Shown here: piece by piece, positions 29,361 through 37,309 of the stretch
Numbering within the stretch: the first letter of the stretch is position 1
Layout of the letters: every line of letters begins with the position of its first letter
Source: Floricoccus tropicus
GTDB taxonomy: Bacteria; Bacillota; Bacilli; Lactobacillales; Streptococcaceae
Length of the DNA stretch: 64,000 bases
NCBI RefSeq assembly: GCF_001832905.1
Contig: NZ_MKIR01000001.1
Coordinates: 1 to 64,000 of the forward strand
Direction: 5' to 3'
Made by a program: the position numbers and the translations under genes
The notes under the pieces: generated by a model
Database searches by the model: none
Told to the model about the DNA's origin: nothing
What the model saw: only the letters and a program-made list of their open reading frames with translations

Positions 29361-29570
29361 CTATCCTTCATCGTCAACGTACTCTAAAATATCACCTGGT
29401 TGGCAATCTAGTGCCTTGCAAATAGCATCCAAGGTAGAAAAACGTACTGCTTTTGCTTTTCCTGTTTTTAAAATAGAGATGTTTGCTGTTGTTATGCCGA
29501 CCTTTTCGGCTAGTTCGCTGGAAGACATTTTCTTTTTCGCTAACTCTACATCTAAATTTACGCGAATCAT
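29361..29570 (-). CDS. Cro/CI-type (XRE) regulator, YozG-like
   Basis: 69 residues, almost wholly a helix-turn-helix: SSSELAEKVGITTANISIL is the recognition unit, ending DCQPGDILEYVDDEG. Short XRE regulators of this shape frequently follow a DUF2975 gene, as here. The position between the DUF2975 genes and CPBP suggests it controls them. Confidence 0.85.
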   Translation of the reverse strand: MIRVNLDVELAKKKMSSSELAEKVGITTANISILKTGKAKAVRFSTLDAICKALDCQPGDILEYVDDEG

Positions 29571-29580
29571 ATATTCCTCC

Positions 29581-30051
29581 TTATATCGTCAAATTATTTT
29601 CATTTTGAATATTAAATGCACTCGTAAATAACTCTTCAACAATTAAAGTGAACACATACATAGTAATAGTCAATAAAACAAATAGGAAACCAAATATCAT
29701 GAATCCTGGTCCATCTGAAAGATCCGCAATCATATATACAATTGGTAGTATCCCAAAAGATAAAATAACCAAAATCATCACTGCCTTCTTAATACTTCTC
29801 ACCGTTTCAATTGTCTGAACCGAAAATGCCTTATTTTTTTCTATGAGTTTTAAAATATTATTTAATTTGAAAGCTACAAAGTAAGAAATGAAGAGGCTGC
29901 CTAGAATTGTTATCCAAAACATTACTATCGGAAAAGAGAATTCTAATTTCCCCTCATTAAGACTACTTATTCCTATAATAAAAACAATGCTAGTCAATAT
30001 TACTTCTAAAAAAATTATTGCTAACTTTAAAGCAAAATTTTTAAATTTCAT
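29581..30051 (-). CDS. DUF2975 membrane protein (copy 4, closest to XRE)
   Basis: 156 residues with four membrane helices, ending FNIQNENNLTI. It is the most diverged of four consecutive paralogs: the usual C-terminal NEFTV is altered and the extracytoplasmic loop is short. Distance to the XRE gene is 10 bases. Confidence 0.75.
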   Translation of the reverse strand: MKFKNFALKLAIIFLEVILTSIVFIIGISSLNEGKLEFSFPIVMFWITILGSLFISYFVAFKLNNILKLIEKNKAFSVQTIETVRSIKKAVMILVILSFGILPIVYMIADLSDGPGFMIFGFLFVLLTITMYVFTLIVEELFTSAFNIQNENNLTI

Positions 30052-30071
30052 TTTTATATTATCTCCTCTAA

Positions 30072-30665
30072 TTATACTGTAAATTCATTTTCTTCAGAAA
30101 TTATTATAGCATCTTCAAGTATTTTTGCGAGAGACCATATAACTAAAGCAATGATTCCAAAAAATATCACTCTATGTCCATCATAAAATGTAGGAACTAA
30201 TGATGCATCATAATCGCCAAATAAACTTAAAAACAATCTAATATTGACCTGTAATGCTGTATTGCCATCTGTTATTGTGGTCGCTGTTGAAAATCCTGAT
30301 AAAAATATTAGTATAGAAAGAATTTTTGCTAGCCTTACATTTGCTTTAATGAAAAATTTAGAATTGGAAAGATTATCAAATATTTTATACATAACTATGA
30401 AGATAGTAGTTTGTAAAATCGAAGTCAAAAGATATATGAAGTAATCTGACTTAGTAATAGAAGGCAAAGGAAATTGTAAGGGAATTGAATTTGCATCAAT
30501 ATCTGATCCAGGAGCTATTAAACCAACATCACCTAGCATGATATACCCTTTCCCTGGATATTTAAAAAGATAGTAATATGAAAATAGCAACATTCCTATT
30601 ATAGAGATAATGATGGTAATTATTAGTAAAACTTTTATAAATTTAAAGAATTTTTTATCGTTCAT
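30072..30665 (-). CDS. DUF2975 membrane protein (copy 3)
   Basis: 197 residues, four membrane helices. After helix one an extracytoplasmic loop (KYPGKGYIMLGDVGLIAPGS) precedes the second helix. The C-terminus KILEDAIIISEENEFTV shares its end with copies 1 and 2. The largest of the four. Confidence 0.78.
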   Translation of the reverse strand: MNDKKFFKFIKVLLIITIIISIIGMLLFSYYYLFKYPGKGYIMLGDVGLIAPGSDIDANSIPLQFPLPSITKSDYFIYLLTSILQTTIFIVMYKIFDNLSNSKFFIKANVRLAKILSILIFLSGFSTATTITDGNTALQVNIRLFLSLFGDYDASLVPTFYDGHRVIFFGIIALVIWSLAKILEDAIIISEENEFTV

Positions 30666-30682
30666 AACACTTCTCTCCTAAC

Positions 30683-31231
30683 CTAAATTGTGTATTCATT
30701 TTCTTGAGCAATCTTAATAGCATTTTCTAATATTTTCGATAATCCCCACACTACTAGAGCTATTAAAGTGCAATAAAATATCCTTTGTATAATATATAAG
30801 TTATACTCATTTCCACTATTTCTTCCAAAGATTTTTGCTCCAATTATATAATTTACAAAAGAAGGAACATTTGCAATTGTAGGTACTTCTGTAGTGTATA
30901 AAAAACCAGAAACAAAAATTAGAAAGGCAAAAACTTGGGCAAATAACACATTCTCTTTTACAAAGATTTTTGCTTTTGAGAGGTTATCAAAAATTTTTGT
31001 TAGTACAAGTAAAATAATAATTTGTAAGATAGAGGATATTACATATGTAACATATTTACCATCACTAAAACCCACAATACTTATACTATTAATATCATCT
31101 ATTTTGATATATCCATAACCTGGATTTCTAAATAAATAGTAATAAGAAAATACTGCAAACCCAATTATTGATAAAACAATAAAAATTATTAATAAAATTT
31201 CAATAACTTTAAATATTTTTTTACTTCTCAT
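30683..31231 (-). CDS. DUF2975 membrane protein (copy 2)
   Basis: 182 residues, four membrane helices, C-terminus KILENAIKIAQENEYTI. N-terminal half is alignable by eye with copy 3 (both FSYYYLF-NPG-GYI), pointing to a local duplication. Confidence 0.78.
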   Translation of the reverse strand: MRSKKIFKVIEILLIIFIVLSIIGFAVFSYYYLFRNPGYGYIKIDDINSISIVGFSDGKYVTYVISSILQIIILLVLTKIFDNLSKAKIFVKENVLFAQVFAFLIFVSGFLYTTEVPTIANVPSFVNYIIGAKIFGRNSGNEYNLYIIQRIFYCTLIALVVWGLSKILENAIKIAQENEYTI

Positions 31232-31255
31232 GAGATACCTCCTTGTATTTAAATT

Positions 31256-31759
31256 CTAGACAGTAAATTCATTTTCTTCAGCAATTAAATTTGCTCTCTC
31301 CATTACCTTCATGGCAGCCCAAACAACGAGACCCATTATTAAATATGAAAAATCAAAATTAAAATTATAACTGTTATTCATTGCACCTGCTATAAACTCA
31401 GGAAGTTTAGAAATTATAGCTAATACGAAGAGACAATTTGCGACAGTTCTCAAAATATCAGTATTCTCTTTAACAAAAATCTTGTCATTTTCAAGGTTTT
31501 TAAAAAGATTAGCAACATTCCAAAACAAGCCAATTACCATCATTATGACAAGAATTGTAGCTAAAATAGTCCAAATATTTATTACTCCCTCACTGGTAAT
31601 TGTTAAACCTGCAGGCAAGTTAGTCACATCAAACAACGTGAATTTGGTACCCATTAGTCCTAGTACCAATAAACCGATTATTCCTATACTTAGAAAAATT
31701 GCTCCAATGTAGAAACACCACTTTAAAATCTTAAACAAAGTTTTATCTTTCATGTTCAT
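31256..31759 (-). CDS. DUF2975 membrane protein (copy 1, promoter-proximal)
   Basis: 167 residues, four membrane helices, C-terminus KVMERANLIAEENEFTV. First gene of the run, with spacings of 24, 17, 20 and 10 bases to the following genes, so a single transcript is likely. DUF2975 proteins have no established biochemical function. Confidence 0.78.
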   Translation of the reverse strand: MNMKDKTLFKILKWCFYIGAIFLSIGIIGLLVLGLMGTKFTLFDVTNLPAGLTITSEGVINIWTILATILVIMMVIGLFWNVANLFKNLENDKIFVKENTDILRTVANCLFVLAIISKLPEFIAGAMNNSYNFNFDFSYLIMGLVVWAAMKVMERANLIAEENEFTV

Positions 31760-31930
31760 TTCTCCTTCTTATTTAACGCTATTTAGTTTTGTTAATAAAT
31801 TCAGTATAAACTTTTTTTATTGAAAATCAAGTATTTATTATTGTTTTTCGATATTTATTTATTATTTATTAATATTAAAATTTTAATCACAAATGGTATA
31901 ATACTTATAAACACTAATGTTGAGGTAAAA

Positions 31931-32416
31931 ATGAATAATAAAATAGCTAATAAAAAATCATTAGAAAAATCATTAGTTTCTGATTTTTTCAAAAAACATT
32001 GGGGTGATTCAAAAATGATCATCTCAACCGGCACATATGATTGTAATGACCTTGATGGATATGCTTTTGTTGATGATAATAATGAAATTATTGCATTGAT
32101 AACATATACTCTAAAAGATTCATACTGTGAAATAATTTCTTTAGATAGTATCATTGAAGGTAAAGGCTTAGGAAGTAAGTTGATTAATAAGGTTGAAAAA
32201 ACTGCATCGGAAAACAAGTGCTCTCAAGTAAAATTAATAACAACAAATGATAACCTTAATGCACTTAAATTTTATCAAAAACGTGGTTATAGATTAGAAA
32301 AAATTTATAAAAATGCAGTCAATGATGCCCGAAAAATAAAAAAAGAAATTCCTAAATATGGAAATTATGGAATTCCTTTAAAAGACGAAATTGAATTGGT
32401 AAAGTACATAAAGTAA
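31931..32416 (+). CDS. GNAT-family N-acetyltransferase
   Basis: 161 residues from ATG 31931, which has TGAGG upstream; the longer reading frame from 31820 begins with a hydrophobic stretch and lacks a ribosome-binding site. The acetyl-CoA motif is IIEGKGLGSKLINKVE, and LKFYQKRGYRLEKIY is the family's C-terminal signature. Substrate unknown. Divergent from the DUF2975 run. Confidence 0.78.
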   Translation: MNNKIANKKSLEKSLVSDFFKKHWGDSKMIISTGTYDCNDLDGYAFVDDNNEIIALITYTLKDSYCEIISLDSIIEGKGLGSKLINKVEKTASENKCSQVKLITTNDNLNALKFYQKRGYRLEKIYKNAVNDARKIKKEIPKYGNYGIPLKDEIELVKYIK

Positions 32417-32443
32417 AAAGAAGCCAGAGCAGCTTCTTTTCTT
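32417..32443. terminator. Terminator between acetyltransferase and MgtC-like genes
   Basis: AAGAAGC and GCTTCTT flank CAGAGCA and are followed by a T-rich run on the plus strand; the hairpin can serve both convergent genes. Confidence 0.6.
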
Positions 32444-33153
32444 TAAACATCAATAACTCCCAGTTTAATAATATTTTGTTGCCTTGAAAGTTCTGAAACA
32501 ACTTCTGTATAGTCCATACCCCTTGGTAAACTAATATTATATGTTTCAGAATATATATCACAATTTTGATCAAATAAAATTTCAAAATTTACTAGTTGGG
32601 CATAAATATTTTTAGATTTGAAAAACTGGTCAATAGACTCTCTTGAATCTTCTCTATTGGTATATCTTATTTCCAAAGCTTGAATAGTGTTCACATTTAA
32701 GAATTTATGAATCAAATATTGAGTTATCACTGAAGCAACAGTACCAATAATTGCAATGGTATAAAATCCCATTCCTACTGCCATACCAATCCCACCTGCA
32801 ATCCAAATTGATGCAGCAGTTGTCAGACCAATGACTTGTTTTTTAGTTACAATAATTGCCCCTGCACCTAAAAATCCTATTCCGCTAACAATTTGAGCTA
32901 TCAATCTTGATTCATCTATTGAAATAGCTGATGCCATTGAAGGAATGCTTTGAACAACACTTGCTTCATTTTGTGCGATAGTAAATTGAGTAAGGGCAAT
33001 GATTGCTGCACCTAAACAAACTAGAGCATGGATATGAGTTCTCATTCCAGTAGGTCCATTTTTCCGATGGTGTTCAATTGAAATAATACCACCACAAAAA
33101 ATTGATAAAACTACTCTGAAAATTATCTCATAAATTGATATGCTTCCTAACAT
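32443..33153 (-). CDS. MgtC/SapB-family membrane protein (second, diverged copy)
   Basis: 236 residues starting MLGSISIYEIIFRVV (ATG 33153, preceded by AGGAGA; the ORF continues to 33237 without a better start). Five N-terminal membrane helices and a C-terminal cytoplasmic domain match its upstream neighbour. In the first conserved block it reads GGIISIEHHRKNGPTGMRTHIHALV, with the usual Gly-x-Glu-Arg changed and two residues inserted, so function may be altered. MgtC-type proteins act in magnesium/phosphate homeostasis in other bacteria. Confidence 0.78.
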   Translation of the reverse strand: MLGSISIYEIIFRVVLSIFCGGIISIEHHRKNGPTGMRTHIHALVCLGAAIIALTQFTIAQNEASVVQSIPSMASAISIDESRLIAQIVSGIGFLGAGAIIVTKKQVIGLTTAASIWIAGGIGMAVGMGFYTIAIIGTVASVITQYLIHKFLNVNTIQALEIRYTNREDSRESIDQFFKSKNIYAQLVNFEILFDQNCDIYSETYNISLPRGMDYTEVVSELSRQQNIIKLGVIDV

Positions 33154-33205
33154 AATATAATCTCCTAAAATTTCTTGTATTAAAATAATTAATATTTTAC
33201 CATAA

Positions 33206-33232
33206 AAAAAGCAAAGTTCCCTTTGCTTTTTA
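33206..33232 (-). terminator. Terminator after the first MgtC-like gene
   Basis: AAAGCAAAG pairs with CTTTGCTTT at the gene's stop codon, with T7 on the minus strand; it separates the two mgtC-like genes. Confidence 0.7.
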
Positions 33233-33934
33233 AACACTGACGATATTTAATTTAATAATATTTTCATGTGCTGACAAATCTTCAATAACTTCAGCATATG
33301 ACAAATTCTTAGGTAAATTTATGTTATAACTTTTTTCATAAACTCTGAAATCTTGTTCAAAAGATATATCAAAGTTTATAAGTTCAGCATCAATTTTTTT
33401 AGAATTAAAATAATCAGCTATAAATTCTTTAGTCTCTTTTCTGTGTATATACTTAATTTCCAAAGTTTTCAAGGTATTAATGCTTAAAATCTTATGTACT
33501 AAGGTTAAGGAAATCATAATACCAATACAACCAATAGCTGCTATTGAATAAAACCCCATACCAATTGCAATTCCTAAACTTCCTGCAACCCAAATTGATG
33601 CTGCTGTTGTTAGTCCAGTTACCTGTCTCTTGGTTACAATGATAGTTCCTGCACCTAAAAATCCAATTCCGCTTACAATTTGAGCAATTAATCTTGATTG
33701 ATCAATCGTTATCGCAGATGCTAAATCTGGTGTTGCTTCAACCACATGAAATGCATTTTCAGCAATAGTAATCTGTATTAACGCGATTATAGTTGCCCCT
33801 AAGCTCACCAAAATATGAGTTCGCATTCCTGCCGGACGATTCTTATGCTCCCGTTCAACTCCAATCAATCCACCGCATAATATTGATAAAACTATCCTAA
33901 AAACAATTTCATAAATAGTAACACTTCCATCCAC
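33230..33934 (-). CDS. MgtC/SapB-family membrane protein (first copy)
   Basis: 234 residues. Conserved block GGLIGVEREHKNRPAGMRTHILVSLGA is canonical for MgtC/SapB, followed by SGIGFLGAGTII and TTAASIWVAG. Cytoplasmic C-terminal half (LKTLEIKYIHRKE) recalls the ACT-like domain of longer members. About 60 percent identical by eye to the next gene. Confidence 0.85.
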   Translation of the reverse strand: MDGSVTIYEIVFRIVLSILCGGLIGVEREHKNRPAGMRTHILVSLGATIIALIQITIAENAFHVVEATPDLASAITIDQSRLIAQIVSGIGFLGAGTIIVTKRQVTGLTTAASIWVAGSLGIAIGMGFYSIAAIGCIGIMISLTLVHKILSINTLKTLEIKYIHRKETKEFIADYFNSKKIDAELINFDISFEQDFRVYEKSYNINLPKNLSYAEVIEDLSAHENIIKLNIVSV

Positions 33935-34047
33935 TATTTTTGCCTCCTTATATAATATTTTATGTGAATTTTATACATAAATTATACCATATAAAAACGC
34001 TTACATCTATATGGATAGAGAAAATTTTATGTTAATCTCTCAATATA

Positions 34048-34788
34048 TTATTTGTGATTTTTGGATGATATTATCATCATCATCGGACGTCTTAGCTCGT
34101 CCTTCATTCCAGGAATATCTAACATTTGCTTATCAGGCATCGGCTCAACAATATTTTCAATCGAAAAACCATTTCTCAAAAGAACTTCGATATAAGTCGT
34201 TAAAGTTTTATGATATTTCTTAACATCACTTCCGAGAAAATGAGAATTTCTTTCTCCCTCGTAAAAATAATTATCTATAGGAAAATGGGAAATACTACCA
34301 TCTTCATTATAGACCCAATCTTGACTTCCTTCGGAAGTAAATAATGGATGCTCAACTGAAAATACAAATTCTCCCTCATCTACTAGTGCACTATGGAGCT
34401 TAGCAAAAAGAGCATTCATTTCATCCTTACTTAGATAGTGAAATGCAAGAGATGATAAGGCTATATCAAATGTATCTTCAGAAAATTTGACTTCTCTTAA
34501 GTCAGCCTGCTCATAGGTGATATTTTCATCAAAATTCTTTTCACGCGCAACTTCAAGCATTTTTTCTGATAAATCAATTGCTAATACAGATTTTGCACCA
34601 TTATCAATAGCATATTTTGCATGCCAACCATAACCACACCCAAGATCTAAAACACGCTTTCCTTTAAAATCAGGAAGCATTTTTTGTAAAGTATGCCATT
34701 CACCTGCACCTGCTAATCCATCTTTTGAGCGTGACATTTGGCTATAAGAATTAAAAAAATCTTCATTATCATAAATATTAGTTTTCAT
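34048..34788 (-). CDS. Class I SAM-dependent methyltransferase
   Basis: 246 residues with the SAM-binding motif VLDLGCGYGWHAKYA, acidic motif LAIDLSEKML, and DIALSSLAFHYL after it. Substrate unknown. Ends 3 bases from the hydrolase start and so is likely co-transcribed. Confidence 0.82.
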   Translation of the reverse strand: MKTNIYDNEDFFNSYSQMSRSKDGLAGAGEWHTLQKMLPDFKGKRVLDLGCGYGWHAKYAIDNGAKSVLAIDLSEKMLEVAREKNFDENITYEQADLREVKFSEDTFDIALSSLAFHYLSKDEMNALFAKLHSALVDEGEFVFSVEHPLFTSEGSQDWVYNEDGSISHFPIDNYFYEGERNSHFLGSDVKKYHKTLTTYIEVLLRNGFSIENIVEPMPDKQMLDIPGMKDELRRPMMMIISSKNHK

Positions 34789-34791
34789 TAC

Positions 34792-35601
34792 TTATTCACT
34801 TCCATTAATAAAATTAATTAAATTATCTAGTACAAATTTTTCGTTTGTCCACTGGAGACTATGATTCCCAGCTGCGGATAATATTTTGGAAGAAGGTCCA
34901 AAAATAGAATTTTTATACTCTTCTTCCCGATCTTTTGAACATAAAAGAACTATATCAAAATTATCTAAATTCCTTTCAGCTATTTCCATTTGCTTTACCA
35001 TCTCTTCAGTGGCAAGACATTCAGCAATTATTGATTCGTTTGCATAAGCGTTAAAAAGTAATTCCGCATTTTCCTTTTTAACTTCCTCCGCAACAAGCGG
35101 ATTAACTGAATCTATAAAATCTTCTACACTTATATTACCCTTAGCTTTGTCTTCAGAGAAGTTTTTAAAGTGCTTCAAAAATTGATATGTTTCGTCAAGA
35201 AAATTGTACGATATTTGTGAATATCTAGGCTCTATCAAAAAGAGTTCATTGGTTAAATCAGATACTTTATCTACCAATTGTAGAGCATATGCTCCACCGT
35301 AACTATGGCCAACAACCATTGGATTTGTAGGTTTTAAATAAGTTATTACCTCAATGATATTTCCAACTACATTTTCTGGTGTTCGATTCATATATTCTTG
35401 ATAGCTATGGCCAGTTCCAACAGTATCAATAACAAGTATTCCAAATGGATCGGGGAGCTCATCAATAATATTTCTAAATGTATTATAGGCTGAATCACCA
35501 CTGAAACCAGGAATAAATATTAAAGTTTTTGCATCCTTGCTAAATGGTTTGTAAAAATAATATGTTTTACCGTATTTTGTATCAAGAAAATCTTTATTCA
35601 T
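34792..35601 (-). CDS. Alpha/beta-hydrolase
   Basis: 269 residues. Nucleophile elbow VVGHSYGGAYAL, oxyanion-loop region FIPGFSGDSAY, and a C-terminal His in AAGNHSLQW complete the triad. Likely an esterase or peptidase; substrate unknown. Confidence 0.82.
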   Translation of the reverse strand: MNKDFLDTKYGKTYYFYKPFSKDAKTLIFIPGFSGDSAYNTFRNIIDELPDPFGILVIDTVGTGHSYQEYMNRTPENVVGNIIEVITYLKPTNPMVVGHSYGGAYALQLVDKVSDLTNELFLIEPRYSQISYNFLDETYQFLKHFKNFSEDKAKGNISVEDFIDSVNPLVAEEVKKENAELLFNAYANESIIAECLATEEMVKQMEIAERNLDNFDIVLLCSKDREEEYKNSIFGPSSKILSAAGNHSLQWTNEKFVLDNLINFINGSE

Positions 35602-35604
35602 GAA

Positions 35605-35700
35605 CTATTCCTCCTTGGCTTTAAGTTTTACTTCTACTGGTTTTGCTGGACAGATAGCCAAATATTTTTTCATTTTTTTCTTCTTAATACGTTTATTCAT
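35605..35700 (-). CDS. Short basic ORF between TVP38 and hydrolase genes
   Basis: 31 residues: MNKRIKKKKMKKYLAICPAK, then PVEVKLKAKEE. Its ATG overlaps the stop region of the TVP38 gene, and its end carries the AAGGAGG that serves the hydrolase start. The coupled layout argues for translation. A weak ribosome-binding site (GAAGTGAAAATC) precedes it. It may be a small protein or only a leader peptide; no family recognised. Confidence 0.45.
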   Translation of the reverse strand: MNKRIKKKKMKKYLAICPAKPVEVKLKAKEE

Positions 35701-36352
35701 GATTTTCACTTCTTTCTTTTTTATACAATTTATTAAATAAAAGGAATAAGCCAAGTATTAACAAAATAATAGATAAAAGAATAATTATTTTTTTATAGTT
35801 CTTTTCTAAGATTGCATCACCACCGACCGCATAGAGGATTGATATGGGAATATTCCCGATAATTATATAGGGAAGAAAATTTTTCAGAGAATAATTAAGC
35901 TTATTAGATGTGTAGTCAATTAAAAAGGTTGGGATAATTGGAATCATGTATGCTATAGAGAGCCCAAATCTTGGATTTTTCATTTTCTCTACCTTATCCA
36001 AAATTTTATTTTGACTAGAGGAATTACCGACTTCAAATTTTACCATAATCCAAATCAGCAACGCATTGCCAATTACGGCCGATGTCAGGTTCAAGATGCT
36101 CCCCAATATTGGTCCAAAGACGACCCCTGATGCAATTTCAAATGGCGCGGTTGGAGCACCTGGTATCATAATCACGATAATTATTAGGGCTGCCAAGATA
36201 ATGATATCAATAGGTCCATGACTTCGAATTTTTTCAATAAGCTCCGTCTGATTAATATGGAAACTTGATAAATCACTACGATGATTCCATACAAACAAAG
36301 CTATCAAAAGCAAAAATATTACTAGTAAAATCTTTGTAAATTTATTTTTCAT
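35693..36352 (-). CDS. TVP38/TMEM64-family (DedA-like) membrane protein
   Basis: 219 residues with about five membrane helices. The re-entrant segment IMIPGAPTAPFEIASGVVFGPI and YMIPIIPTFLIDYTS fit the TVP38/SNARE-associated family, members of which move lipids. Starts one base before the end of the reductase gene. Confidence 0.75.
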   Translation of the reverse strand: MKNKFTKILLVIFLLLIALFVWNHRSDLSSFHINQTELIEKIRSHGPIDIIILAALIIIVIMIPGAPTAPFEIASGVVFGPILGSILNLTSAVIGNALLIWIMVKFEVGNSSSQNKILDKVEKMKNPRFGLSIAYMIPIIPTFLIDYTSNKLNYSLKNFLPYIIIGNIPISILYAVGGDAILEKNYKKIIILLSIILLILGLFLLFNKLYKKERSENHE

Positions 36353-36883
36353 CTATAACCTAATCTTTGAATACCTAACTTCTACTAGGTCACCCATTTG
36401 TGAAGTTCCCATATACTTGAGGTTTGTTGGATGACTCATTTTCTCAAAGAGTCTTTTGCCATCGCCTAGAAGGATTGGTGCTATTTGAATATAGTAATCA
36501 TCAACCATATTAGCTTCAACTAATGGTTTTAGTATAGCACTTCCACCGATTATCCAAATTGTTTTTCCTTCTTTTTGTCTAAGCTTATTTAAATAGTCGA
36601 CCACATTTCCTTGTACAACTTTTACATCTCCAATGTCATTTTTAAGAGTATTTGAAAATATTATTTTTTCTTGATTTGGATAGAATTCTTCATTTTCCTT
36701 AAGTAATTTAAGTACTTCTTCATATGTTACTCGTCCCATAACAACAGTATCTACCGTTTCAATAAATTTATCATATGTTATTTCACCTTCAGTATAGGTA
36801 TTAAATAACCAGTCCAAATTATCATTTTTATCTGCCAAAAAACCATCAAGGCTTATTGCTCCGTAAAATGCTATCTTTCTCAT
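36353..36883 (-). CDS. Dihydrofolate-reductase-like (RibD C-terminal) protein
   Basis: 176 residues. N-terminus KIAFYGAISLDGFLADKND and the NADPH motifs VVMGRVTYEEV and IIGGSAIL place it in the RibD_C/YyaP-like group rather than true DHFR, which is encoded elsewhere in the window. The substrate is unknown. It heads the reductase-TVP38-short ORF-hydrolase-methyltransferase run, which has tight spacings throughout. Confidence 0.82.
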   Translation of the reverse strand: MRKIAFYGAISLDGFLADKNDNLDWLFNTYTEGEITYDKFIETVDTVVMGRVTYEEVLKLLKENEEFYPNQEKIIFSNTLKNDIGDVKVVQGNVVDYLNKLRQKEGKTIWIIGGSAILKPLVEANMVDDYYIQIAPILLGDGKRLFEKMSHPTNLKYMGTSQMGDLVEVRYSKIRL

Positions 36884-36911
36884 CTGATACCTCCTAGTTA
36901 CTCAATATTAT

Positions 36912-36960
36912 AACAAAAACTACCAAAATTGTATGATTTCTACAGTCTTGGTAGTTTTAT
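36912..36960. terminator. Hairpin between the small membrane gene and the reductase gene
   Basis: AACTACCAA and TTGGTAGTT are 27 bases apart with T-runs on both sides; a likely terminator of the minus-strand ABC/small membrane unit. Confidence 0.6.
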
Positions 36961-36964
36961 CATT

Positions 36965-37295
36965 TTAAATCTCATTTTTCAAATATGCTTTTAAGTAAAC
37001 AAATATCATGTAAAAAGCATAGATGATTATAGGAATTAGGGCAATTAGACATATTTTAGCAACTTTTTGGTAAATATGTCTAAAAAAAATATGAAATAAT
37101 GAGATCTAAACCTATATATATCAATAACAAACCTGCAAATATCAATAAATTACTGACTATTTTGGTTGCTTTTCCCACTTCCTCCTTCGGCCTATTATCG
37201 AAAGTATTTCCTCCTACGAGTCTTGACGATTTCCCTTGCCTAAACTGAATTGCAAAAAATAGAAAAAATACACCTAGAATCAATATAGATATCAT
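36965..37295 (-). pseudogene. Small membrane protein with likely frameshift at a T8 tract
   Basis: The uninterrupted frame (37080-37295) codes 71 residues with two membrane helices and the segment FRQGKSSRLVGGNTFDN, faintly like DUF3784 proteins. Its stop codon is formed by a T8 run (A8 on the plus strand, 37082-37089). Deletion of one T would extend the frame to 36965, adding RHIYQKVAKICLIALIPIII and a third membrane helix and giving about 109 residues. This looks like a recent frameshift, phase variation, or slippage. It follows the ABC exporter by 14 bases. Confidence 0.55.
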
Positions 37296-37309
37296 ACTAT
37301 TAGCCTCCT

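Noticed and set aside
31820-31930. Hydrophobic N-terminal extension of the acetyltransferase
   Set aside because: No ribosome-binding site; ATG 31931 has TGAGG and begins a normal GNAT domain.
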